Of a stretch of 9,084 nucleotides of DNA, positions 1-5,938 are shown piece by piece. The position numbers were made by a program, and so were the translations under genes. Source of the DNA: JAFGIT01 sp016929465 [NCBI: Candidatus Coatesbacteria bacterium] (GTDB lineage Bacteria > B130-G9); contig JAFGIT010000235.1 in assembly GCA_016929465.1 (NCBI GenBank), positions 1 through 9,084 on the forward strand, read 5' to 3'. The first letter of the stretch is position 1. Every line of letters begins with the position of its first letter. The notes beneath the pieces were generated by a model. The model was not told the origin of the DNA, did not search any database, and worked only from the letters and a program-made list of their open reading frames with translations.

Positions 1-162
1 GGCCTCGAAGCTCAGCGTGACCGGCAATCGCTCGAGCAAGGCGAGAGCCTCCGATTCGGAATAAAAGAAGCCCTCGGAAGACGCGATGATGCGAGCCGCC
101 GCTTCCATGGCAGAGGGTGAGGGCGTCCCGGATATCGTCACCGAGAATCGCGAGGGCGTCAA
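1..162 (-). CDS. bL12-CTD-like membrane protein, fourth tandem paralog (partial, cut by window edge)
   Basis: This is the first 54 codons of a fourth member of the tandem family that occupies 159-2288; the rest lies beyond the left edge. The visible part matches the N-terminal domain of its neighbours: a strand (FSVTISG), then ARIIASSEGFFYSESEAL, a leucine-rich LLERLPVTLSFEA, with the same spacing. I chose a TTG start at 162-160 because it gives an N-terminus only two residues longer than the paralogs. It also overlaps the upstream TGA stop (shared bases 160-161) and has AAGGAG at 176-171, eight bases upstream. An internal ATG (codon 19) would delete the first strand and is less likely. The function is unknown. 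By analogy it should continue into a linker and about four membrane segments. Confidence 0.8.
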   Translation of the reverse strand, partial: MTPSRFSVTISGTPSPSAMEAAARIIASSEGFFYSESEALALLERLPVTLSFEA

Positions 163-863
163 TTGAACCACTCCTTGATCGGCCGGTGCATCAGCGTGCA
201 AAAGAGGTGGAAGCACATTATGCAGACCATGATCGAGGCGACGAACAAGCCGAAATCGGATGGACCGAAGAGCCCCACCAGGAGGTAACACCCGACTACG
301 AGGGCAGAGGCCAGCACACCTATCATCGATGCAACGACGGCCAACGCGTAGCCCTCTGTTCCTCTGACGCTGATCGCTGCCAGGGCGGGGAATACAAACG
401 CCATCAATAGCGCCGGATATGACGAAATTACTGCCATTGAAGGAGCGATGAAACTCCCTATCCAAAGGGTCAGAGCGGACCACACGACGATGCTCCAGAG
501 TATCTTCGGTATCCTATTGAACCGCTTCTCGTATCGCTCCAGCTGCTCATCCGTGAAGTGCTTTTCGAGGCCGAATCTCGGAATGGGATTGCAGACGGAG
601 AGGTCCCCCGACCGGTTGTCCCCCGTCTCGGAGTTCCTCACAGCATAGCTCAGCTCGCAGCCGGCCTTGTGTAGCGCGGTAAGCGTCTCCTCCCCTTTCT
701 TCTGCTCTGTCTCGAACGTGAGCTTGAGCGGAAGCGTCCCGAGTATCTCCATTGCCTCCTTCTCGCCATAGAAGAAGCCGGGCGAGCTCGCAATTATCCG
801 TGCAATATGCTGCCTCGCAGCGTAGGATGCGACCTCGGTGATCGTTACGGTGAACTCAGCCAT
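159..863 (-). CDS. bL12-CTD-like membrane protein, third tandem paralog
   Basis: This 234-residue protein has a soluble N-terminal domain (about 1-75) and a hydrophobic C-terminal half. The N-domain runs strand (EFTVTI), helix (AARQHIARIIASS), helix (EKEAMEILGTLP), strand (KLTFETE), helix (GEETLTALHKAGC), strand (ELSYAV). This order and the residue pattern resemble the C-terminal domain of ribosomal protein bL12, which is inference from pattern only. A linker (about 76-104) leads to FTDEQLERYEKRFNRIPKILW, a juxtamembrane block shared by the family, then about four membrane segments (roughly 121-140, 147-166, 172-198, 204-225). It ends in a basic-aromatic tail (RPIKEWFN). ATG lies three bases after the previous stop with no clear Shine-Dalgarno, suggesting coupled translation. 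Its tail is the most diverged of the three complete copies. I do not recognise a named family. Confidence 0.82.
   Translation of the reverse strand: MAEFTVTITEVASYAARQHIARIIASSPGFFYGEKEAMEILGTLPLKLTFETEQKKGEETLTALHKAGCELSYAVRNSETGDNRSGDLSVCNPIPRFGLEKHFTDEQLERYEKRFNRIPKILWSIVVWSALTLWIGSFIAPSMAVISSYPALLMAFVFPALAAISVRGTEGYALAVVASMIGVLASALVVGCYLLVGLFGPSDFGLFVASIMVCIMCFHLFCTLMHRPIKEWFN
171..176 (-). promoter_or_regulatory. Ribosome binding site supporting the TTG start of the fourth paralog
   Basis: AAGGAG sits eight bases before TTG (162-160), within the Lys-Glu codons near the end of the third paralog. It is the only clear Shine-Dalgarno among the four paralogs and supports the overlapping TTG start. 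Confidence 0.65.
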
Positions 864-896
864 CTATCAAGAGAACCAACGGCGTACGGGCTTTTT
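850..896. repeat. Direct repeat copy A at a paralog junction
   Basis: This 47-base segment spans the end of the second paralog (KKPVRRWFS, stop) and the start of the third (MAEFT). It matches the segment at 1546-1592 at 43 of 47 positions. It looks like a remnant of tandem duplication. Confidence 0.8.
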
Positions 897-1559
897 GAGC
901 AACAAGATAAAGAGATATCCGCAGATGATAATCGCGATTAAGTTGCAGAAGAGGATGACCCAGCCTATGACATCGCTATATGGAGAACTGATGATTTCAA
1001 TGGCCCAATTGAGCATGAAGACATTGATTAAAAAGCCCAATAGACTGGCGCCCAAGCAGGTGACGTAGCCCCATAGCTCTGCACCCTTGGCCCCGATTGC
1101 TGCGAAGCCAAATAATGCGACCTGAATGGGGGCAGCGATCATCATCGGCATTACCCACAGCCAGATCCCAAGGACCCAGCCAATAACAAAGAAAAATGCT
1201 GCAAGAGACCAGAAGACCTTAGGGAGCCATCCAAATCGTGACTCCATGGCCTCAAGTCTCTCCTCACTGTAATCTGAGATCAGGCTTCGCTCCGCAAATT
1301 GGCCCCCTCTCTTGTGCTCCCATACATCTTCGTCAACAATGAATGAGAGATCGCAGCCAGCGTCCTTCAGTCTCTTGATGGTCTCCTGGCCCTCCAAATG
1401 CTCCGATTCAAACGTCAGCGTTGCCGGGAGCATTGCTAGGAGCTCTCTCGCTTCATCCTCGTTTATGAAAAAACCCTCCGAAGTGGCAATAATCCGCACG
1501 GCTCTCGCCTTGGATGCGTCAGACTTGAAGCCCATTATGGATAGCGTGAACTCAGCCAT
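867..1559 (-). CDS. bL12-CTD-like membrane protein, second tandem paralog
   Basis: This 230-residue paralog has the same architecture. The N-domain at 1-76 has EFTLSIMGF, a helix with ARAVRIIATSEGFF, EDEARELLAMLP, LTFESE, then IKRLKDAGCDLSFIV; the Gly-Cys pair near 68-69 is kept in all complete copies. The juxtamembrane block is SDYSEERLEAMESRFGWLPK. About four membrane segments follow (roughly 116-135, 139-157, 162-186, 197-221). The C-terminal tail KKPVRRWFS is identical to that of the first paralog. The start ATG is three bases (GAG) after the upstream TGA, and the only possible ribosome site is a weak GAGAG touching the start. The gene ends TGA-TAG just before the next ATG. Function unknown; its position downstream of the two ATPase genes suggests a membrane partner of that machinery. 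Confidence 0.83.
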   Translation of the reverse strand: MAEFTLSIMGFKSDASKARAVRIIATSEGFFINEDEARELLAMLPATLTFESEHLEGQETIKRLKDAGCDLSFIVDEDVWEHKRGGQFAERSLISDYSEERLEAMESRFGWLPKVFWSLAAFFFVIGWVLGIWLWVMPMMIAAPIQVALFGFAAIGAKGAELWGYVTCLGASLLGFLINVFMLNWAIEIISSPYSDVIGWVILFCNLIAIIICGYLFILLLKKPVRRWFS

Positions 1560-1592
1560 CTCTCAAGAGAACCAGCGGCGCACGGGTTTTTT
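1546..1592. repeat. Direct repeat copy B at a paralog junction
   Basis: This is the partner of 850-896, spanning the end of the first paralog and the start of the second. The four differences are three synonymous changes in the tail codons and one change in the three-base spacer. Confidence 0.8.
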
Positions 1593-2288
1593 CAGTAGCG
1601 TGAAGACCAGATGCAGTGTGAATACAAACGGCACGGCTGCACTCACGACAAAAGCCCAGTTCATAACCGCGATCGGCCCTATTTGAGCAATTCGCACCCT
1701 AATCTGTCCGCTGTATATCGCGAAAATAGCTCCCCCAATAAGCCCCCAACTCACGAATGTAGCGAGTATTGTTGACAACAAAGCAAGCACGTAGCCGCTC
1801 AATCCCTGATTTGATACTCCAAATATTGCCAATAGAAGCAGCACAAGAAGAACTGGGCACGTAAAGGCAACGCCATAGGCCCCCAGAAGGGTTGCCTGAA
1901 GGGCAATCACAAACGTCCAAGCGAACAATCCCCACAGGATTCGGGGCATACGGTTTAGAGCCCTTTCGGCAATGAATAGCTGCTCCTCGTTGTAATCGCT
2001 CTCGAGCGGCTTCTTGCCAAGATATCGCTGCGGCTCTGGCCGTGCTTTCTCGGGCTCAGCTTCGACTCGATACGACATCCGGCACCCCATCTCCTGCAGC
2101 GACCGGAGAATCTCCTCGCCCTTGCCTCTTTCCACATCGAACGCAAACTCAACTGGTAATGAGCCAAGCAGATCCAATGCCTCGGTTTCGGAAAGCGCGA
2201 ATCCCGGCGAGCTAGCGATTATTCGAGCCGCGGAGGCCTTTGCATCGTCCGAGGCGAAGCCTGCGATGCTGATGAGGAATTCGGTCAT
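1563..2288 (-). CDS. bL12-CTD-like membrane protein, first tandem paralog
   Basis: This 241-residue protein is the promoter-proximal and longest complete member of the family. The N-domain is at 1-75: EFLISIAGF, helix with ASAARIIASSPGFALSETEA, LLGSLPVEFAF, then helix GEEILRSLQEMGC and strand RMSYRVE. A charged linker (76-96) is rich in Glu, Pro, Lys and Arg. SDYNEEQLFIAERALNRMPR precedes about four membrane segments (roughly 116-135, 140-157, 164-192, 205-231), and the tail is KKPVRRWFS. ATG lies 12 bases after the stop of the PilT-like gene, with no recognisable Shine-Dalgarno. The bL12/ClpS-type fold serves elsewhere as a docking module (bL12 for translational GTPases, ClpS for a AAA+ unfoldase). 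A docking role here is inference. Confidence 0.83.
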   Translation of the reverse strand: MTEFLISIAGFASDDAKASAARIIASSPGFALSETEALDLLGSLPVEFAFDVERGKGEEILRSLQEMGCRMSYRVEAEPEKARPEPQRYLGKKPLESDYNEEQLFIAERALNRMPRILWGLFAWTFVIALQATLLGAYGVAFTCPVLLVLLLLAIFGVSNQGLSGYVLALLSTILATFVSWGLIGGAIFAIYSGQIRVRIAQIGPIAVMNWAFVVSAAVPFVFTLHLVFTLLKKPVRRWFS

Positions 2289-2300
2289 ATCGAAGAGGCG

Positions 2301-3368
2301 CTACGCATTTCTGAAGCCGGCAGGATTCCGGGCGTTGTTGATCGCGGTGTCGTACGAAATCACTCCGCGCTGATAGAGGTTCTTCAGGCAGCGGTCCATG
2401 CTGATCATCCCCTCGCCGGTTCCGGTAAGCAGTATGTTGTCCAATGCCTGCAGCTTACCGTCTCTGATCACGTTCCTGACCGCCTGGTTCGCGATGAGTA
2501 TCTCGTAGGCGAGTACCCGCCCCCTACCATCGAGGGTGGGCACCAGGAGCTGTGAAATGACTGCGACCAGCGAAGACGCGAGCTGTGCCGCTATGTGGTT
2601 CCTCTCCTGCGCGGGGTAGGCATCGACTATCCTATCGACGGAGCCGGTCGCGCTTTGCGTATGAAGCGTGGCCAGCACCAGGTGCCCTGTATCCGCAGCA
2701 AGGAGGGTGGTCGTGATCGTCCCGAGGTCCCGCATCTCCCCGACGACAATCACGTCGGGATCCTGCCGCAGAACGTGTACCAGGCCGGTGTTGAAGTCGT
2801 CGAAATCGGTGAGCATCTCCTGTTGGACAACGATACTCCTCTGATGCTTGTGGTAGTATTCGATAGGGTCCTCCAGCGTCACGATCTTGCTCCGGCGTGT
2901 GGAGTTGATCGAGTTGATCATGGTATTCAACGTGGTCGTCTTTCCCATGCCGGTCGCGCCGGTAACGAGTATGAGTCCAGCCTTCCTATCGATCATCTCG
3001 TTGACGAAGTTCGGAAGCCCAAGCTCGGAGACCGAGACTATATCGCTAGTTGCGAGCCTTATGGCCGCCTCGACGTTGCCTTTGCTCCTATATAAGGTCA
3101 CACGGCCGTAGCCTATTCCCTCGAAGTAGATCGACACACACAGCCGTTCCTGCTGGTCGAAGCTCTGCCACAGAGATTCCGCTATGATGTCCTTCAAAAG
3201 GTCCTTGATCTCACCGGGCTTGAACGGCGCCCCCGGCATTCGGGCGATCTCCCCATGTGACCGCATCATGGGCGGCGCGTCGGTCACCAGATGCACGTCG
3301 GATGCACATGCCTCGGAGGCGAATTTCAGAATCTCTGCTAGTGATTGAGTGCTCAGTGAATCAGTCAA
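2301..3368 (-). CDS. pilT: PilT-type secretion/twitching ATPase
   Basis: This 355-residue protein has the usual length of PilT, the hexameric type IV pilus retraction ATPase. An N-terminal PAS-like region (about 1-105) begins with the typical pattern of a helix and ASDVHL. The ATPase core has Walker A GATGMGKTTT (137-146), Asp box VTLEDPIEY (163-171), Walker B VIVVGEMRD (206-214) and His box HLVLATLHTQSA (229-240). A C-terminal AYEIL...AVRNVIRDGK block (287-305) matches the PilT AIRNLIRE region. All catalytic motifs look intact. The start is TTG, eight bases inside the end of the zinc-ribbon gene. AGGAGG seven bases upstream and the correct family N-terminus support it. No pilin, PilB, PilC or secretin gene is in view, so the ATPase may drive something other than pilus retraction. 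The family call is firm; the role is open. Confidence 0.92.
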   Translation of the reverse strand: MTDSLSTQSLAEILKFASEACASDVHLVTDAPPMMRSHGEIARMPGAPFKPGEIKDLLKDIIAESLWQSFDQQERLCVSIYFEGIGYGRVTLYRSKGNVEAAIRLATSDIVSVSELGLPNFVNEMIDRKAGLILVTGATGMGKTTTLNTMINSINSTRRSKIVTLEDPIEYYHKHQRSIVVQQEMLTDFDDFNTGLVHVLRQDPDVIVVGEMRDLGTITTTLLAADTGHLVLATLHTQSATGSVDRIVDAYPAQERNHIAAQLASSLVAVISQLLVPTLDGRGRVLAYEILIANQAVRNVIRDGKLQALDNILLTGTGEGMISMDRCLKNLYQRGVISYDTAINNARNPAGFRNA

Positions 3369-4371
3369 CTAAGAACCTCCTGGATTGTGGTGGCAGAATG
3401 ACTCCTATCGGCTTTCCCATGAGCTCATCCCTAGTAACGATCCAGCCAACGCGGCCAGAAACGATAAAATACTCGTTCTCGTTGAGAGATATATCAAGCT
3501 CTACAGTCGGCTGCCAGTCGGGATGAAGCTCAACTGGGACCATGAAATTCACGGGATTGCCGAGAATCGAGTCGCCTTTGATACTGAAAATCTGAATTCT
3601 GCGTCTCCCTGTTACCACACGCTCGCCGGGCAGTCCCACTATGCGGCCGAGATAATAACCGAGCCGGCCTGCGATCCGAAAGTGAGGATTAGCAGCGAAT
3701 CGCCTTGTTACCCCGCGATGCAGAACTATAGTTCCTCTATCGAAGCTTTCGTATGGGAGACCGCTGATCCGCACGACCGCTTCCTCTCCGTGCATCAGGA
3801 GGGGGGCCAGATTGTCGGACCGGACCTCGACCGCGCGGAAATTTTCGCCAACCAACCACCAGCCCAGGATTATTACGATGAGAAGCGGTAGCACAACCAA
3901 AGCCCCATGGTCTTTTCTCGTGGCTTGCTTACGCGAGGCAATCGCGCCAGAGTATGCCGCTGAGAAAAGGGGAAAGAAAACGAGAAGCAATGCAGTCAGG
4001 TTGGAGAAGGGCTGGTACCAGAATAGTGCGCTAAGCCCGGCCAGCGTGAGGAATATGCCAAAGAAAAAGACTGCTTGGCGCGGTTTGCCGAGAAGAAGAT
4101 GGCCAAGGCCCGGTATAAAGCCCAGGCACGTGACTAATACGGTCCTGAGCTGTACGGGAGCGCTCAACTCGAACCTCTTGGGCTCCAACCTCTTCGAAGC
4201 TCCGCGGCGGCCCTGGCTCCCGAAAAGGCGGCTTAAGAAGCTGGTTCGCCCCTTTCGTCCGGCCCTTGGCGGGTATGTGCGATCGAGGGGCCTCGCGTTG
4301 AAATCAAAGCCGCAGACGGGACATGTCTTTGTCCCGGGGACACTCTCCCATTCGCAGTTGGGACACTCCAC
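3361..4371 (-). CDS. Zinc-ribbon membrane protein with a catalytically dead signal-peptidase-I-like domain
   Basis: This 336-residue protein starts with a CPNC...CPVC zinc ribbon (Cys 3, 6, 17, 20), then a basic stretch with FLSRLFG (45-51). About four hydrophobic segments follow (roughly 76-96, 99-118, 124-145, 157-175). Residues 181-330 look like the peptidase S26 fold of signal peptidase I. VRSDNLAPLLMHGEEAVV aligns with the SGSMxPTLxxGDxV box, GRIVGLPGERV with KRxxGLPGDxV, and NENEYFIVSG...ELMGKPIGVI with the last conserved box. The nucleophile Ser is replaced by Asn187 and the general-base Lys by Gly242, and the GDNRxxSxDSR stretch is missing. It is therefore probably a substrate-binding pseudoenzyme. 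GTG is the start, with CAGGAG nine bases upstream; an ATG nearby would cut the ribbon. Alternatively the match is only to the S26 beta-fold. Confidence 0.85.
   Translation of the reverse strand: MECPNCEWESVPGTKTCPVCGFDFNARPLDRTYPPRAGRKGRTSFLSRLFGSQGRRGASKRLEPKRFELSAPVQLRTVLVTCLGFIPGLGHLLLGKPRQAVFFFGIFLTLAGLSALFWYQPFSNLTALLLVFFPLFSAAYSGAIASRKQATRKDHGALVVLPLLIVIILGWWLVGENFRAVEVRSDNLAPLLMHGEEAVVRISGLPYESFDRGTIVLHRGVTRRFAANPHFRIAGRLGYYLGRIVGLPGERVVTGRRRIQIFSIKGDSILGNPVNFMVPVELHPDWQPTVELDISLNENEYFIVSGRVGWIVTRDELMGKPIGVILPPQSRRFLVD
3376..3381 (-). promoter_or_regulatory. Ribosome binding site that fixes the TTG start of the PilT-like gene
   Basis: A full AGGAGG Shine-Dalgarno sits seven bases before the TTG start at 3368-3366, inside the last codons of the upstream zinc-ribbon gene. 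It is the strongest ribosome site in the operon and supports the non-ATG start and the 8-base gene overlap. The ATPase may be made at high level, or the strong site may compensate for TTG. Confidence 0.75.
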
Positions 4372-4390
4372 AGTACTCTACTCCTGGCAA

Positions 4391-4624
4391 TCAGGTGGTC
4401 TTGACCTTGCCCTCAATTTTCTCAGAGGCTTCAGTCTCGATTCGCACCTCACCATCGTAATATTCGTGGGTGAACTCGGTGTCGCCATCGGCGTTGAGGG
4501 CCTTCTTTATCGCCTCGGCATATTCGAGGCATCCCTTTCCCTTGATACCGGAGACCTTGAATTCGACCCTTCCGTCAGGCTGGATCTCTATGTCGATGTC
4601 AACTCGCTTGTCCTTTCTGATCAT
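4391..4624 (-). CDS. DUF2997-like small protein
   Basis: This 77-residue protein opens with two strands (VDIDIEIQPDGRVEFKVSG), then GIKGKGCLEYAEAIKKAL, a helix starting at the Gly-Lys-Gly-Cys-Leu turn, and an acidic segment with HEYYDGEVRIETE. The DG-V hairpin, the GKxCL helix start and the EYY motif are the hallmarks I know for DUF2997. In other bacteria this family sits beside DUF1257 and Ycf46-type genes, which is also the case here. Its biochemical role is not known to me. ATG is five bases after AAGGAG, and the gene lies 20 bases after the TPR gene and 19 bases before the zinc-ribbon gene. It is slightly longer at the C-terminus than the shortest family members I recall, ending in a lysine-rich tail. 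Confidence 0.82.
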   Translation of the reverse strand: MIRKDKRVDIDIEIQPDGRVEFKVSGIKGKGCLEYAEAIKKALNADGDTEFTHEYYDGEVRIETEASEKIEGKVKTT

Positions 4625-4644
4625 AGCCTCTCCTTATCCCAAAT

Positions 4645-5427
4645 CTAACCAAATAGCCTCTTGAGAAAACCTCCGAAGCCCCCTGTGGTCACAGCAAGTT
4701 CCCTTTGAAGCTGTTGAGCCTCTCTCGATGATGGCTCGAGCTCGAGAACCCGCTCTAACGCCTGCTCAGCCTGTCGAATGTGCCCCATGCCCCTGTAAGC
4801 GAGACACAGATTCAGCCATATATTGCAGTTCGAGGGGCACTTCTGCGCAGCCTCGTCCAGATACTTAACGGCCAGTAGGAACTTACGCAGACACAAACAC
4901 GATCGGCCAATAGCGAGGTGGGCGCGAAAACCTGAACCCGGAACCGCTGCGGCCTGGGAGATGCAGAGCTCAGCATTTCCCTTCCCGCCGGTCTTGATCA
5001 AAAGCTCCGCCCTCGATAGCCAGGCCATCATCGCAAAGCGGTCCTCTCGCTTGTGAGAGCATGAAACCGCCTTGTCCACCCAGAGCATCGCCTCTCTCGT
5101 GAATCCCTGACGGCTGAGCAAGCTCGCCTTGCCGGCGAGAATCCCCGGCGTCTCCCCCAGCTCATTCGACCCGCGGTCTGCCCAGACATCTGCCTCATAG
5201 AGCTCATTCATTTCGATCAGGCACCATACCTGTCCAGACCAGGCCGTCGGATTCAGATACTGGTGCCGCAGAACGCGCGAGTAGGTCCTTAATGCGCTCT
5301 CGAATGATCCTTTCCAATAGAGGTCCCACGCTGTATCGAGAAGCAGCTCGGGAGTCTCCTCGGGCGAATCATCCCCCGACAGGAAGGGATTTTTGCGGTC
5401 AAATTCCAGATACTCGAATCTACCCAT
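4645..5427 (-). CDS. TPR-repeat protein
   Basis: This 260-residue protein is almost entirely helical-hairpin repeats. Clear TPR-like units are at about 27-60 (ending LNP), 61-92, 133-163, 167-199 (ending CPSN) and 201-233 (ending LELEPSS). The last is the most canonical, with the small residues and the Pro expected of a TPR. The N-terminus MGRFEYLEFDRKNPF has no repeat. The C-terminus is a glycine-rich linker followed by FLKRLFG, a short amphipathic end that recurs inside the zinc-ribbon protein. No signal peptide or membrane span is visible, so it is probably a cytoplasmic scaffold. GGAG eight bases before ATG supports the start, and it lies 13 bases after the DUF1257-like gene. TPRs give no substrate information, but the setting suggests it bridges complex members. 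Confidence 0.85.
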   Translation of the reverse strand: MGRFEYLEFDRKNPFLSGDDSPEETPELLLDTAWDLYWKGSFESALRTYSRVLRHQYLNPTAWSGQVWCLIEMNELYEADVWADRGSNELGETPGILAGKASLLSRQGFTREAMLWVDKAVSCSHKREDRFAMMAWLSRAELLIKTGGKGNAELCISQAAAVPGSGFRAHLAIGRSCLCLRKFLLAVKYLDEAAQKCPSNCNIWLNLCLAYRGMGHIRQAEQALERVLELEPSSREAQQLQRELAVTTGGFGGFLKRLFG

Positions 5428-5440
5428 ACATCAAGCTCCG

Positions 5441-5911
5441 CTAGCTCAATCTCCGTGCCTTGATTCGTATCCGATGGCTCTCGTCCAATTCCTCCTCGAC
5501 AATGTTGAATCCCCTCGACCGGAGTTCCTTCATCACCTTGGAGTACGCATATTGCTGGACCATCTGGTTCAGGAAATCCTGTCCGATCTGTCTCAGCTCG
5601 ACGGCCGACTTCCCCTCTCCCTCCACGCAGACCTTGAACCTTCCCCCGAGATCGGCGGTGAAATTTAGCGTGATATCGCCGCGCCTAACGACAAAGCCCT
5701 CTTTCGGAGCGACCTGCTCTCCCGCGAGCTCCGAGTTCTGAAGCTCCAGATCAACTTTCGTGGATTTCTTGACGGTAGTATCCTCGGTCAGCCTCTTGTC
5801 GCTGCACGCAACTTCATACCCGAGCTTGGCGGCAGCAGCGGCTGCGACTCCGCATAGGATTGGCCATCCAGATATAATCACAGGGACTGCTACGACACAG
5901 ATACAGGACAT
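5441..5911 (-). CDS. Ycf35/DUF1257-like protein
   Basis: This 156-residue protein carries the C-terminal signature of the DUF1257 (Ycf35) family: QDFLNQMVQQYAYSKVMKEL (111-130), then RGFNIVEEELDESHRIRI and a final basic-aliphatic strand. Family members typically read FLxxxxQxYAYxxVxxxxxxxGF(x)xxEE...DGxIRLxxxRW. The middle (about 66-97) has paired strands such as RRGDITLNFTADLGGRFKV. The N-terminus is unusual: residues 1-31 are hydrophobic and alanine-rich with Cys 3, 5 and 20, unlike the MSHFxxxxT start I know for Ycf35. It could be a divergent first strand-helix unit or a membrane contact. ATG follows AGGAG by seven bases, and the gene is 27 bases downstream of the Ycf46 gene, its usual partner. 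Function is not established. Confidence 0.8.
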   Translation of the reverse strand: MSCICVVAVPVIISGWPILCGVAAAAAAKLGYEVACSDKRLTEDTTVKKSTKVDLELQNSELAGEQVAPKEGFVVRRGDITLNFTADLGGRFKVCVEGEGKSAVELRQIGQDFLNQMVQQYAYSKVMKELRSRGFNIVEEELDESHRIRIKARRLS

Positions 5912-5938
5912 TTCTACACTCCTATCATCGAATCCAAA

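Noticed and set aside
850-1592. The junction repeats as a CRISPR or attachment-site array.
   Set aside because: There are only two copies about 696 bases apart, both explained by paralogous gene ends and starts, with no integrase or Cas genes.
2595-3095. A plus-strand open frame of 166 codons.
   Set aside because: It lies opposite the intact PilT-like ATPase motifs.
3812-4648. A long plus-strand open frame of 278 codons.
   Set aside because: It is antisense to the zinc-ribbon and DUF2997 genes, has no recognisable domain or ribosome site, and the minus-strand genes carry clear family motifs.
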